Shown: positions 1 to 6,036, counted from the stretch's first letter. The stretch: 12,436 bases of DNA from Candidatus Pacearchaeota archaeon (GCA_003694055.1 RFLC01000052.1:1-12436), one strand, 5' to 3'. The notes: generated by a model from the letters alone, not told the origin. Numbers and translations are program-made.

Positions 1-2
1 AC

Positions 3-194
3 ACGAGGGACAAAGCCGCTAGAAACGCCTGCCTGTCTGTGCTAGCAAATACCAGCAGAGATTATGAAGACGGGCAGATCGTCTCTAAACAAGTTCCTCG
101 CTCAGTTCTTATGGCAATACAAATGAGACTAGGTGATGGAAATTATACTCCTGAAGAACCTCTTGAAGGAGCACAAAGAGGCTATTATAGGTAA
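3..194 (+). CDS. C-terminal fragment of an unrecognised protein (5' end outside the window)
   Basis: The third plus frame is open from the left edge to a TAA at 192-194, giving about 63 residues, while the other two plus frames close within the first 45 bases. The fragment is hydrophilic with mixed charge and ends in a Tyr-Tyr-Arg tail; it has no hydrophobic segment and no motif I can name. It converges on the surface-protein gene that ends at 318, and a T-rich run on the plus strand near 296-307 could end its transcript. I do not recognise the family. The call rests only on frame openness and natural-looking composition over a short stretch, so a chance open frame cannot be ruled out. Confidence 0.45.
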   Translation, partial: TRDKAARNACLSVLANTSRDYEDGQIVSKQVPRSVLMAIQMRLGDGNYTPEEPLEGAQRGYYR

Positions 195-240
195 AACCCC
201 AAAAACTTCGCACAAGATACCTTAAACGAACCCACTTTCC

Positions 241-307
241 CGCTCGCCCGCGCGCAAAAAAGTTCGGATTAAACGAGCGAAACCAAAGCTAAAACTTTTT
301 GTTTTTT
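241..307 (+). terminator. possible terminator: inverted repeat followed by T-run
   Basis: A 6-bp inverted repeat, CGCTCG at 241-246 and CGAGCG at 274-279, is followed by T5-G-T6 at 296-307. It sits in the spacer between the two convergent genes ending at 194 and 318. Archaeal termination relies chiefly on T-runs, so the T-tract is the stronger part of this call. An A-run at 256-261 gives a T6 on the minus strand that could serve the surface-protein cluster. Confidence 0.3.
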
Positions 308-317
308 ACAGCATGTT

Positions 318-1439
318 TTAAGCGCTAGGAGAGTCGGGATCAAATCCCTGTGCCTGCCCGCCGCCCCTCTCAAACAAAACACACTGGTACCTTTCCCATG
401 CTTTTTCCTTAAGCTCGCACCTAGGCAAATAATAAAATTCTTCAGGAGCGAAGTAAACTAGGTAGGGAGAGAGAGCCATCCTGGTGCCGCTCGGCCAGTC
501 AGTCGGCTTGCCAAACCTGTCCAGGCGCGCCTCGCTCATGTTGAAATGTTGGGCAAAATAGCTTCCTAGCTCAATCTCGCCGTTTGAAACATAATTGTCT
601 GGAAGCTGGTCAAAAGGCCCGTCAAACCAGTCGTTGTGATACACGTGCGAGTTAGCAACCCCTATAAGCAGCTTCCTATTTATCTCAGAGTCATTGTAAA
701 ACACAAACCCTGTGCGCCTTTCCAAAAGCCCCGAGCCCTGGCTGATGTTCTGGAAGGTTAATGGAACCGAGTTCTTTTCGTTGAGCACATAGTAGAGCTT
801 TTTTAATTTTCTGTTGAATACAAGATCAAACGCTAGGCCTGACTCGTCAAATACTGGCCCAACATACTCCTCATCTCTATACAGCTCCCCTCCCGGTTCA
901 AGCGGCAGTTTGTTCAACCTGAAAATAGTGCTTTTGCCCCTGAAGTTTGCTTTATAGGTAAAATCATCTATCTTTTGCAAGTCAAGCCCATCTTGTTTTG
1001 TTACGACCTTCCAACCGCCAGCCAGAGGCGCGGGCAAAGGCGCAGTTGACCAGAAGCTCCTTTCGGAATATCCGATCCCAATAGAGCCGTTGTCGCGAAA
1101 CTCAGGGAAAAGCAGCAACGCTCCCCCGAATTCCCTCCCGCTTTGCACAAAGGTAAAGTAATAGTAATTTTCAGTTGGGTAGACATCAACCACCTCTCCC
1201 AGCTTGGAGAAGACTAGCTCAAAGACAGAAAGAGGGTCTGAAATATTAGTGCTACCATCTCCCAATCCTTCAAGGTACTCCTCGTTTGTGTAGACCTCTC
1301 GCTTCACGCTCTCTCTGACAGGCCGTTGGCTCAGCAACAAAAAGCCAATAACAACAATCAGTGCAAGATTGATGGCAAAAGAAAAATAAAGCAAACGCTT
1401 GGACAGGGTTGTTGTCCTAGCTCGTTTTTTAAGCTTCAT
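318..1439 (-). CDS. membrane-anchored extracellular protein of unknown function
   Basis: This is a 373-residue protein. A very basic N-terminus (KLKKRAR) precedes one hydrophobic segment at about residues 16-36, so it is probably anchored in the membrane with the rest outside. The exterior part is rich in aromatic residues and beta-like, with five N-x-S sequons (N65, N117, N231, N249, N300), consistent with archaeal N-glycosylation. The only two cysteines are C341 and C353 near the C-terminus, which could form a disulfide. I recognise no catalytic motif or family. The start codon follows the stop of the upstream 15-residue repeat protein after a single base, and no separate promoter is seen, so the two genes are almost certainly co-transcribed and translationally coupled. 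A partner role with the repeat protein is inferred from that arrangement only. Confidence 0.85.
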   Translation of the reverse strand: MKLKKRARTTTLSKRLLYFSFAINLALIVVIGFLLLSQRPVRESVKREVYTNEEYLEGLGDGSTNISDPLSVFELVFSKLGEVVDVYPTENYYYFTFVQSGREFGGALLLFPEFRDNGSIGIGYSERSFWSTAPLPAPLAGGWKVVTKQDGLDLQKIDDFTYKANFRGKSTIFRLNKLPLEPGGELYRDEEYVGPVFDESGLAFDLVFNRKLKKLYYVLNEKNSVPLTFQNISQGSGLLERRTGFVFYNDSEINRKLLIGVANSHVYHNDWFDGPFDQLPDNYVSNGEIELGSYFAQHFNMSEARLDRFGKPTDWPSGTRMALSPYLVYFAPEEFYYLPRCELKEKAWERYQCVLFERGGGQAQGFDPDSPSA

Positions 1440-1440
1440 T

Positions 1441-2556
1441 TTAGGCGTAGCTCTGCACGTTGTTATTCACCACTGGAGCTTGGTCTGTGATGTCTACAAC
1501 CCTGCACACCGCTTTGTTTGCAGGCGGGTTGCATGGCCTTGGATTCATGGTGTAACGCGAAGCAAACGGACCTGTTGTTATGTGGATTGGCGCAATGTAC
1601 TGGCTTGCTTGCGGGCCCGAGGTAACATGGATTGGTGGAACATACCTCGAAGCAAGAGGACCAGTGGTTATATGAACAAGCGCTCCGTAGTCAGAACTTC
1701 TCGGGCCCTCCCTGATATGTGCTGGAGGACCATATCTGCTTGCTAAGGGTCCAGTTGTCACATGAACTGGCGCAACGTACTGGCTAGCTTGCGGCCCGTT
1801 AATTGCGTGAACAGGTTCTATATAGGTGGTAGCGCCAGGGCCCACACTAAGATGAATCGGAGGCGCGTAAACAGAAGCATCTGGGCCGGTAAATAAGTGC
1901 ACCGGAGGACCATATGCGCTCTGTCCCGGGCCAGTTGCTAGATGCACAGAAGGCATATAAGTTGAGGCAGAAGGTCCTGTGTCTACATGCATCGGCGGAT
2001 TGCCTTCATACCTAGATGCGCTATTCCCAGACCTTATATGTGATGGCGGCACATAAGAGGAAGCTCTTAGCAATCCGCGTTGATGTTTTGGCGGTGCATA
2101 GTTGCTCTGAGCCGGGCCAGTTGTCAGGTGCGCAGGAGCGTCATACTGGCTAGCTCGCGGCCCGTTTGGTTTGTGAGCAGGTGCAAAATATTGCGAGGCA
2201 GACGGACCTTGCGTAACGTGGATGAGTGGCGAGTACTGCGAGCTTTGCGGTCCTGTTGTTAGGTGAATTGGCGCTTGGTAGTTAGAATTTCGCGGTCCAC
2301 TGCTTATATGGGCTGGAGCGTCATACCTGCTCGCCTGCGGTCCAGAAGTTAGATGCGTGGGAGCGTCCATTTGAGAGGCCCGTGGGCCGGTGTTGATGTG
2401 CACCGGAGGGATTCCAACTCCTCCTGGAACGCTGGGCGGCGCCGGAGAAAGCCCGGGGAGTTGAGCGTTCCTGTTATAAACTGCGATAGCTCCGATAATC
2501 AAGAGAAACAAAACAGCTACAAGAATTGCCAGACTGCCTTTCCCTTCGCCTTTCAT
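1441..2556 (-). CDS. membrane-anchored surface protein with nineteen 15-residue His/Tyr repeats
   Basis: This is a 371-residue protein counted from the ATG at 2556. A short Gly/Lys N-terminus leads into one hydrophobic segment (residues 8-27), then a Pro/Gly linker, then nineteen uninterrupted repeats (residues 50-336) and a 35-residue tail with two cysteines (C342, C351). The repeat consensus is P-P-x-H-x-x-T-G-P-x-A-S-x-Y-x. The histidine is present in all 19 copies; the glycine, serine and tyrosine are each missing once. One copy carries a 2-residue insertion. The layout suggests an extended fibre or stalk projecting from the membrane, but I know no named family for it. The frame continues upstream to a GTG at 2586, but a TATA-like box overlaps that GTG, which favours the ATG at 2556 (a GTG at 2568 is also possible). 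It forms an operon with the gene ending at 318. Confidence 0.85.
   Translation of the reverse strand: MKGEGKGSLAILVAVLFLLIIGAIAVYNRNAQLPGLSPAPPSVPGGVGIPPVHINTGPRASQMDAPTHLTSGPQASRYDAPAHISSGPRNSNYQAPIHLTTGPQSSQYSPLIHVTQGPSASQYFAPAHKPNGPRASQYDAPAHLTTGPAQSNYAPPKHQRGLLRASSYVPPSHIRSGNSASRYEGNPPMHVDTGPSASTYMPSVHLATGPGQSAYGPPVHLFTGPDASVYAPPIHLSVGPGATTYIEPVHAINGPQASQYVAPVHVTTGPLASRYGPPAHIREGPRSSDYGALVHITTGPLASRYVPPIHVTSGPQASQYIAPIHITTGPFASRYTMNPRPCNPPANKAVCRVVDITDQAPVVNNNVQSYA
1549..2409 (-). repeat. 19 tandem 45-bp coding repeats (15-residue unit)
   Basis: The 861 bases encode nineteen consecutive 15-residue units, one of them lengthened by two codons. The DNA copies have drifted at synonymous sites, so the conservation is at protein level. 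The copies nearest the C-terminus alternate QASQY-type and LASRY-type units, which looks like a two-unit (90-bp) duplication. The copies in the middle (units 8 and 9) are the most degenerate. Selection for the H, GP, S and Y positions is inferred from this pattern. Confidence 0.95.
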
Positions 2557-2585
2557 TTGAAAGTCCACTATACTTCTGTTTTCCA

Positions 2586-2595
2586 CTTTATAAGC
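2586..2595 (-). promoter_or_regulatory. TATA-like box for the repeat-protein operon
   Basis: The minus strand reads GCTTATAAAG, centred about 34 bases before the ATG at 2556. This predicts a short leader of under 10 bases and argues against the GTG at 2586, which the box overlaps. Confidence 0.5.
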
Positions 2596-2619
2596 TTTTT
2601 TGCTTGCCTACCAAAAAGC

Positions 2620-2913
2620 TCAATTATAAGGCAGTTCCTCGTCCCTTTGCTCTTTGCCAGGGCTCCTCAAACCCTCTCTCTTGCCGCGGTACTCGTCAGT
2701 TCTCTCTCTGGGCTGTTCCTCTAATGTTGCTATATCCTCATCCCTTAATCCAATTTTTTCATAGGGCACAAACCTGTACTTCTCGGCAGGGGCATTTGCG
2801 TTCTCAACAGAGCGAGCGCTTTCTTTGTGTTGCGACACGCCAGCGTTAAAGTTTGCCGCGCATCCTGCTAACAAAATGCTCAAACCTCCAAAGGCTCCTC
2901 TTAACCTTCTCAT
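2620..2913 (-). CDS. small predicted lipoprotein of unknown function
   Basis: This is a 97-residue protein. A basic start (MRRLR) is followed by a short hydrophobic stretch ending in a lipobox, L-A-G-C, with the lipidation cysteine at residue 18. The mature part of about 80 residues is hydrophilic and highly charged, rich in Glu and Arg, with no recognisable domain, and looks partly disordered in its last 40 residues. A membrane-tethered, outward-facing position is inferred. A TATA-like box lies 25 bases before the ATG. It is the first of three co-directional envelope genes, 63 bases before the repeat protein, which has its own TATA-like box, so shared function is plausible while co-transcription is uncertain. 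Confidence 0.75.
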   Translation of the reverse strand: MRRLRGAFGGLSILLAGCAANFNAGVSQHKESARSVENANAPAEKYRFVPYEKIGLRDEDIATLEEQPRERTDEYRGKREGLRSPGKEQRDEELPYN

Positions 2914-2932
2914 AAGTAGTACAACAAGTTAA

Positions 2933-2943
2933 TATTTATAAGG
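2933..2943 (-). promoter_or_regulatory. TATA-like box for the lipoprotein gene
   Basis: The minus strand reads CCTTATAAATA, centred about 25 bases before the ATG at 2913. This spacing puts the transcription start at or next to the start codon. Confidence 0.65.
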
Positions 2944-2989
2944 TTTTCGCTTTCGCACGGCGCTGTTCAAGATGGAGAAGAGCAAACCT

Positions 2990-3050
2990 AGGAATTATTG
3001 CTTCGAATTCCTTTGCTAGACTCTTAGGAATTCTTCGCTAAACAAATTCC
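2990..3050. repeat. two tandem GGAATT/AATTCC inverted repeats
   Basis: AGGAATT (2990-2996) pairs with AATTCCT (3006-3012) across a 9-base loop, and AGGAATT (3026-3032) is followed by AATTCC (3045-3050), which pairs with its GGAATT. The two units are roughly alike (both contain TTCG after the first arm) and look like a diverged duplication. They lie between the divergent lipoprotein and uS2 genes, outside both TATA boxes. Function is unknown. Confidence 0.5.
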
Positions 3051-3105
3051 GAGCTCTTTATGTTGCAAGCTTTTTTAGATAGCTGAACGCCCGCTATGCC
3101 AACAA

Positions 3106-3115
3106 CTTTAAAAAC
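3106..3115 (+). promoter_or_regulatory. TATA-like box for the uS2 gene
   Basis: CTTTAAAAAC is centred 26 bases before the ATG at 3136, the leaderless spacing seen repeatedly in this window. Confidence 0.6.
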
Positions 3116-3135
3116 CCTCTATTTTTTTAAGGAAA

Positions 3136-3981
3136 ATGCCGAGAAAGAAAGCTGACGAGGGTGTGAAAGAAAAAAAGGCGAGCGCGAAAAGTGAGGAAAA
3201 GACCGCTAAGAAAACGGATGCTCGCGCAACGACGCAAGCAAAAGCATCGAAACCATCGACGAGCAAGAAAACTGCTGCAGGGAGTAAGAAGAGCAAGCTC
3301 GAAGAGTTGAAGGCAAAAGCTAAGGAATTGGAGAAGAAGCTTGAGAAGGAAAAGCGCGCGCCGAAAGTTGCGGAAGAGCTTGAGACGCTTGTGCCTGCCG
3401 AGGACTACCTGAAGTCGTCTGTGCACCTCGGAACGCGCGCAATAACTCCTGACATGAAAAAGTATGTTTACAAACGCAGGGCAGATGGTCTTGCTGTGTT
3501 CGACATTGTGAAGGTTGACCAAATGTTGCGCGAAGCAGGAGAATATCTTGCGCAGTTTTCTCCTGAGCAAGTGGTTGTGGTGTGCAAACGCGAAGCAGGT
3601 GAGCGCGCGCTCAAACTCTTTTCAAAAGTCACGGGAATCAAGGCATTTATTAGAAAATATCCTCCGGGAATTCTAACAAATCCAAACTTGGAGAATTTCA
3701 TAGAGGCAGACTTGGTTGTTATCTGCGACCCCTGGACTGACACGAACGCTCTAGACGACGCGAAGCGCATTGGCGTGCCAGTGATGGCAGTTTGCGACGC
3801 TAACAACTACACAATGAACATTTCAAAAGTTATCGTCGGCAACAACAAAAGCCCAAAAAGTTTAGGAATGATTTTTTACTTGCTCGCAAAACTTTACGTT
3901 GAGAAACGAGGCATGGTCCGCGAAGTGCCTCCAATTTCTGAGTGGATTGAAAACTGGGAAAACCTTATTCCGCCAAAGTAA
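3136..3981 (+). CDS. rpsB: 30S ribosomal protein uS2 (archaeal S2) with long basic N-terminal extension
   Basis: Small-subunit ribosomal protein uS2 binds the 16S rRNA head/body junction in the archaeal 30S subunit. From about residue 85 onward the protein follows the archaeal S2 pattern: SSVHLGTRAITPDMKKYVY, then GLAVFDIVK, a LVVICDPWTDTNALDDAK stretch and GVPVMAVCDANNY, ending with a typical LAKLYVEKRG helix. Archaeal S2 is usually near 200 residues. This one is 281 because of an 80-residue N-terminal extension dominated by Lys, Ala, Ser and Thr, with a likely Leu/Lys/Glu coiled coil at about residues 53-75. The ATG at 3136 is supported by the TATA-like box 26 bases upstream and by the in-frame extension being fully open. 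It stands alone, with no other ribosomal protein genes beside it. The family call is very secure; the role of the extension is unknown. Confidence 0.96.
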   Translation: MPRKKADEGVKEKKASAKSEEKTAKKTDARATTQAKASKPSTSKKTAAGSKKSKLEELKAKAKELEKKLEKEKRAPKVAEELETLVPAEDYLKSSVHLGTRAITPDMKKYVYKRRADGLAVFDIVKVDQMLREAGEYLAQFSPEQVVVVCKREAGERALKLFSKVTGIKAFIRKYPPGILTNPNLENFIEADLVVICDPWTDTNALDDAKRIGVPVMAVCDANNYTMNISKVIVGNNKSPKSLGMIFYLLAKLYVEKRGMVREVPPISEWIENWENLIPPK

Positions 3982-4003
3982 ACACTCTCTCGCTTATGGA
4001 AAA

Positions 4004-4010
4004 TTTTTTT
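4004..4010 (+). terminator. T-run terminator after uS2
   Basis: Seven consecutive T residues lie 22 bases past the uS2 stop codon. Archaeal RNA polymerase commonly releases at such T-tracts, and no stem is needed. Confidence 0.5.
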
Positions 4011-4019
4011 GCAAGAAAC

Positions 4020-4090
4020 GTATATACGCACGTATATACATAATAGAAATTTTCAGATTTCGAAAATTTTGTATATACATCTGTATATAC
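4020..4090. repeat. two identical GTATATAC-N4-GTATATAC pairs flanking an inverted repeat
   Basis: The 8-bp palindrome GTATATAC occurs at 4020-4027, 4032-4039, 4071-4078 and 4083-4090. Within each pair the starts are exactly 12 bases apart, and the pairs start 51 bases apart, close to five helical turns. The 31 bases between the pairs contain AAATTTTC (4047-4054) and its complement GAAAATTT (4062-4069) across a 7-base loop. This regular geometry suggests a protein-binding array (operator, partition site or origin element), though the TATATA core also allows it to be promoter sequence for an RNA downstream. No function can be assigned from sequence alone. Confidence 0.75.
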
Positions 4091-4148
4091 ATCGTTGAGG
4101 AGCAATTTTATTTTGTCAGCAGTTTATCGACGAGAGTCATGTGCTTAT

Positions 4149-4212
4149 GCAAACTTCGCGCGCGAATTAAAGCGCAGCGCTCTTTCGCGCGCGCCATTCA
4201 AGCTTGCTTTTT
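4149..4212 (+). terminator. long GC-rich hairpin followed by T5 (terminator or 3' end of a small RNA)
   Basis: An outer stem (4149-4156 with 4200-4207, one A-C mismatch) stacks on a perfect 10-bp stem (CGCGCGCGAA at 4157-4166 with TTCGCGCGCG at 4184-4193). A T5 run (4208-4212) follows immediately. The left arm contains the self-complementary 12-mer TTCGCGCGCGAA. The structure ends before the Cbf5 promoter, so a transcript starting near the GTATATAC pair at 4071-4090 would end here after roughly 100 bases. Both readings, intrinsic-like terminator and 3' end of a non-coding RNA, are inference. Confidence 0.45.
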
Positions 4213-4223
4213 ATTAACGACGA

Positions 4224-4235
4224 TTTTTTAAATTG
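4224..4235 (+). promoter_or_regulatory. TATA-like box for cbf5
   Basis: TTTTTAAATT is centred about 24 bases before the ATG at 4253 and 27 before the second ATG at 4256. Either methionine could be the leaderless start. Confidence 0.5.
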
Positions 4236-4252
4236 CTCTGTCCAAAAAATTA

Positions 4253-5095
4253 ATGATGGAGATTGAGAGATTGCTAAACTTTGGAATCTTGAACCTTGAC
4301 AAACCTAGCGGCCCGACCTCATTTAAGGTTTCGCAATATGTTAAAGACCTGCTTGGAGTTAGGAAAACCTCTCACGCCGGAACTCTGGACCCAAAGGTAA
4401 CTGGAGTTCTGCCAGTGCTACTAGGCAGAGCCTGCCGCTTGTTCGATTATTTCACTCGCTCTGACAAAGAATATGTGGGTGTGATGCACCTTCACTCCCC
4501 CACAACTTTAGATGAGTTAAACAGCGCAATACAAAAATTCGTCGGTAAAATCGTGCAGGTCCCTCCGCGCAAGTCTGCTGTAAGACGTGCCGCGCGCGAA
4601 CGGCTCGTGAAAAGTTTTGAGGTTCTTGAGTTTAATGAAAAGTCAAACGACGTGCTTTTCCTAACACGCGTGCAGGCAGGAACATACATTCGCAAACTAG
4701 TTCACGACATTGGAGAACAAATTGGCGGAGCTCACATGACTTCTTTGCGCAGGACAAAGGCAAGCATTTTCACAGAAAACGACGAGAATTTTGCCAATCT
4801 TTACCAACTGGAAAGAGCTGCGCAAAAATTTAAACAAGGCAATCCAGAGGAACTAATGAAGTTAATTGTTCCAGCTGAAGAGGCAATCCAGAAGGTTCTT
4901 CCGCGCGTGGAGCTGTCCGCGAGAAACTTGAAGCAAATATTAACAGGCAAACCATTGAGGAGAGAGGATTTAAATCAAAACATTTCTGCGCTTCCGGAAG
5001 AGTTTGCAGCTTTTTGCAATGGAAAATTTGTAGGCACATATCGCGCTGTTGATGAACAAGATTTCGTTGCTAGGCCAGAATTTGTTTATAATTAG
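4253..5095 (+). CDS. cbf5: Cbf5-type RNA pseudouridine synthase (H/ACA RNP catalytic subunit)
   Basis: This enzyme converts uridine to pseudouridine in rRNA, guided by H/ACA RNAs with L7Ae, Nop10 and Gar1, and it can also act alone on tRNA. The TruB-superfamily core is clear: GILNLDKPSGPTS at residues 11-23, the catalytic aspartate D46 in HAGTLDP, KEYVGVMHLH, the Cbf5-typical QVPPRKSAVRR, GTYIRKLVHDIG, and a short PUA domain from about residue 218. At 280 residues it is shorter than familiar archaeal Cbf5 proteins of about 330: the usual N-terminal extension is absent, and the PUA domain is abbreviated and lacks the usual MPRDWYP-like end. The PPRKSAVRR block argues for Cbf5 over bacterial TruB. 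TrmY, which methylates pseudouridine 54 of tRNA, is encoded 4.4 kb away. The second ATG (4256) is an equally possible start. Confidence 0.93.
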   Translation: MMEIERLLNFGILNLDKPSGPTSFKVSQYVKDLLGVRKTSHAGTLDPKVTGVLPVLLGRACRLFDYFTRSDKEYVGVMHLHSPTTLDELNSAIQKFVGKIVQVPPRKSAVRRAARERLVKSFEVLEFNEKSNDVLFLTRVQAGTYIRKLVHDIGEQIGGAHMTSLRRTKASIFTENDENFANLYQLERAAQKFKQGNPEELMKLIVPAEEAIQKVLPRVELSARNLKQILTGKPLRREDLNQNISALPEEFAAFCNGKFVGTYRAVDEQDFVARPEFVYN

Positions 5096-5112
5096 TTTGA
5101 GCAGAATGCAGA

Positions 5113-5256
5113 GTGCGCGGCAAACGTTCTCGTGGTTTGACGCTCGCCTCCCCACGCTGAATTACCGACGGAAAACTATGTAAAACTTGCGCTCCTCTTG
5201 CCAACATCGCAGAAAGTCCGAGCGCGAGGCGTTTGAGCAAAACCGGCATTGCGCAC
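5113..5256. other. spacer with three nested perfect 6-bp complementarities (possible structured RNA)
   Basis: GTGCGC 5113-5118 can pair with GCGCAC 5251-5256, CAAACG 5121-5126 with CGTTTG 5230-5235, and CGCTCG 5141-5146 with CGAGCG 5219-5224. All three are in nested order, as in one folded RNA. The region lies between convergent genes and has no convincing reading frame. The genome is rich in GCGC-type words, so part of this could be chance, and the strand cannot be determined. Confidence 0.3.
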
Positions 5257-5320
5257 GAGAAAAATCACCTTAACCTTGCTTTCATGCAAATGCCTTGCTT
5301 CTCTTTCCATTTGCCGACGA

Positions 5321-5344
5321 GAAAACGCGCGCCTTCGGCGCGCG
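5321..5344 (-). terminator. hairpin terminator after the DedA-like gene
   Basis: CGCGCGCC-TTC-GGCGCGCG (5326-5344) forms a perfect 8-bp stem with a 3-base loop. On the minus strand it begins 11 bases after the DedA-like stop codon and is followed directly by TTTTC, the layout of an intrinsic-type terminator. Confidence 0.55.
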
Positions 5345-5355
5345 AACGAAGACAC

Positions 5356-5970
5356 TCATCTTCTCTCTGCAACTTTTGCAAGCGCCTTAATCAAATGCTT
5401 TCCAGCAAAATAAAACACAATCACAACTCCCAAACTGACAGCAATTGCAAACTGAACATTCTTCACACTTTCCAAAACCATGCTCACGCCTTTTCCAGCA
5501 AGCCATGCAGCTGGCACCAGCACGCTCAACCAAAGCAATGTAGCAACGCTGTCATAAGCCATGAACCTGGCACTTTTGATATTTTCAGAGCGCAAATAAA
5601 AAACCGTCAACACTCGCGTCCCGTAAAGAAATTTCGCCATCACAACTGCAATAAAATGCTTTCCAGCTGAAATAAAGCTCGCTACTTTTTTGAAATGCAC
5701 ATAAAAGTTCTTCACTTGCCTTTTCTTCAAATACCTTCCGATAAGTTTTGTGCGCGATAGCGTGAACCATGCGAAGTCTCCGAGAAGCGTGCCAAAGAAA
5801 GAGAAAATGAAAACAAAGGCTATGGACATGTGACCTTGCGCAGCCAGAACAGAGAAAAACACTATTGCTCCGTCGCCGAACGCTGCCGCGCTGAGCAAAA
5901 CTATCGCGTAAGCAACTAGCCTATAGCTCTCAATCCCAACAAAAGCGCTTTGCAAAAAATCATAAAGCAT
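5356..5970 (-). CDS. DedA / SNARE-associated (VTT domain) family membrane protein
   Basis: This is a 204-residue integral membrane protein. It matches the DedA/VTT layout: a hydrophobic N-terminal segment (about 17-31), a re-entrant-like region beginning FGDGAIVFF (31-39), a helix ending in the family-typical GDFAWFTLSR (64-73), and the conserved block AKFLYGTRVLTVFYLRSE (112-129). After that come an LLWLSVLVPAAWLAGKG helix and a C-terminal membrane helix (about 172-189). DedA-family proteins act in envelope homeostasis and include lipid scramblases or flippases for undecaprenyl phosphate and phospholipids; the substrate here is unknown. A TATA-like box 26 bases upstream supports the ATG at 5970. 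It lies 66 bases downstream of radA on the same strand but has its own promoter. Family confidence is good, function only general. Confidence 0.82.
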   Translation of the reverse strand: MLYDFLQSAFVGIESYRLVAYAIVLLSAAAFGDGAIVFFSVLAAQGHMSIAFVFIFSFFGTLLGDFAWFTLSRTKLIGRYLKKRQVKNFYVHFKKVASFISAGKHFIAVVMAKFLYGTRVLTVFYLRSENIKSARFMAYDSVATLLWLSVLVPAAWLAGKGVSMVLESVKNVQFAIAVSLGVVIVFYFAGKHLIKALAKVAERR

Positions 5971-5990
5971 GGCTCTTAAAGCTCATCTGA

Positions 5991-6000
5991 ATTTTTAAGT
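5991..6000 (-). promoter_or_regulatory. TATA-like box for the DedA-like gene
   Basis: The minus strand reads ACTTAAAAAT, centred about 26 bases before the ATG at 5970. Confidence 0.55.
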
Positions 6001-6036
6001 TTCTCGTTATCTGTTTTGCGTTGCCCAATTTTTTGC

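Noticed and set aside
333..347. GGGATCAAATCCC resembles a tRNA T-arm, suggesting a tRNA 3' end or attachment site
   Set aside because: The stem and loop do not align as a 5-bp stem with 7-base T-loop, no acceptor stem partner is found, and the bases are codons of the 373-residue protein.
1399..1746. Plus-strand open frames across the 45-bp repeats
   Set aside because: They arise from the periodic repeat sequence read on the opposite strand and show no start signal or domain.
1549..2409. Regular 45-bp repeats as a CRISPR array
   Set aside because: The units are contiguous coding repeats in one frame with no unique spacers and diverged DNA sequence.
5211..5248. AGAAAGTCCG and AACCGGCATT resemble the P4 motifs of RNase P RNA
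   Set aside because: The two motifs are only about 20 bases apart, whereas in RNase P RNA they are near opposite ends of the catalytic domain; the rest of the expected helices are not seen.
5233..5670. 145-codon plus-strand frame over the convergent spacer and the DedA-like gene
   Set aside because: It is mostly antisense to the DedA-like gene, low in domain-like features, and crosses the hairpin terminator.
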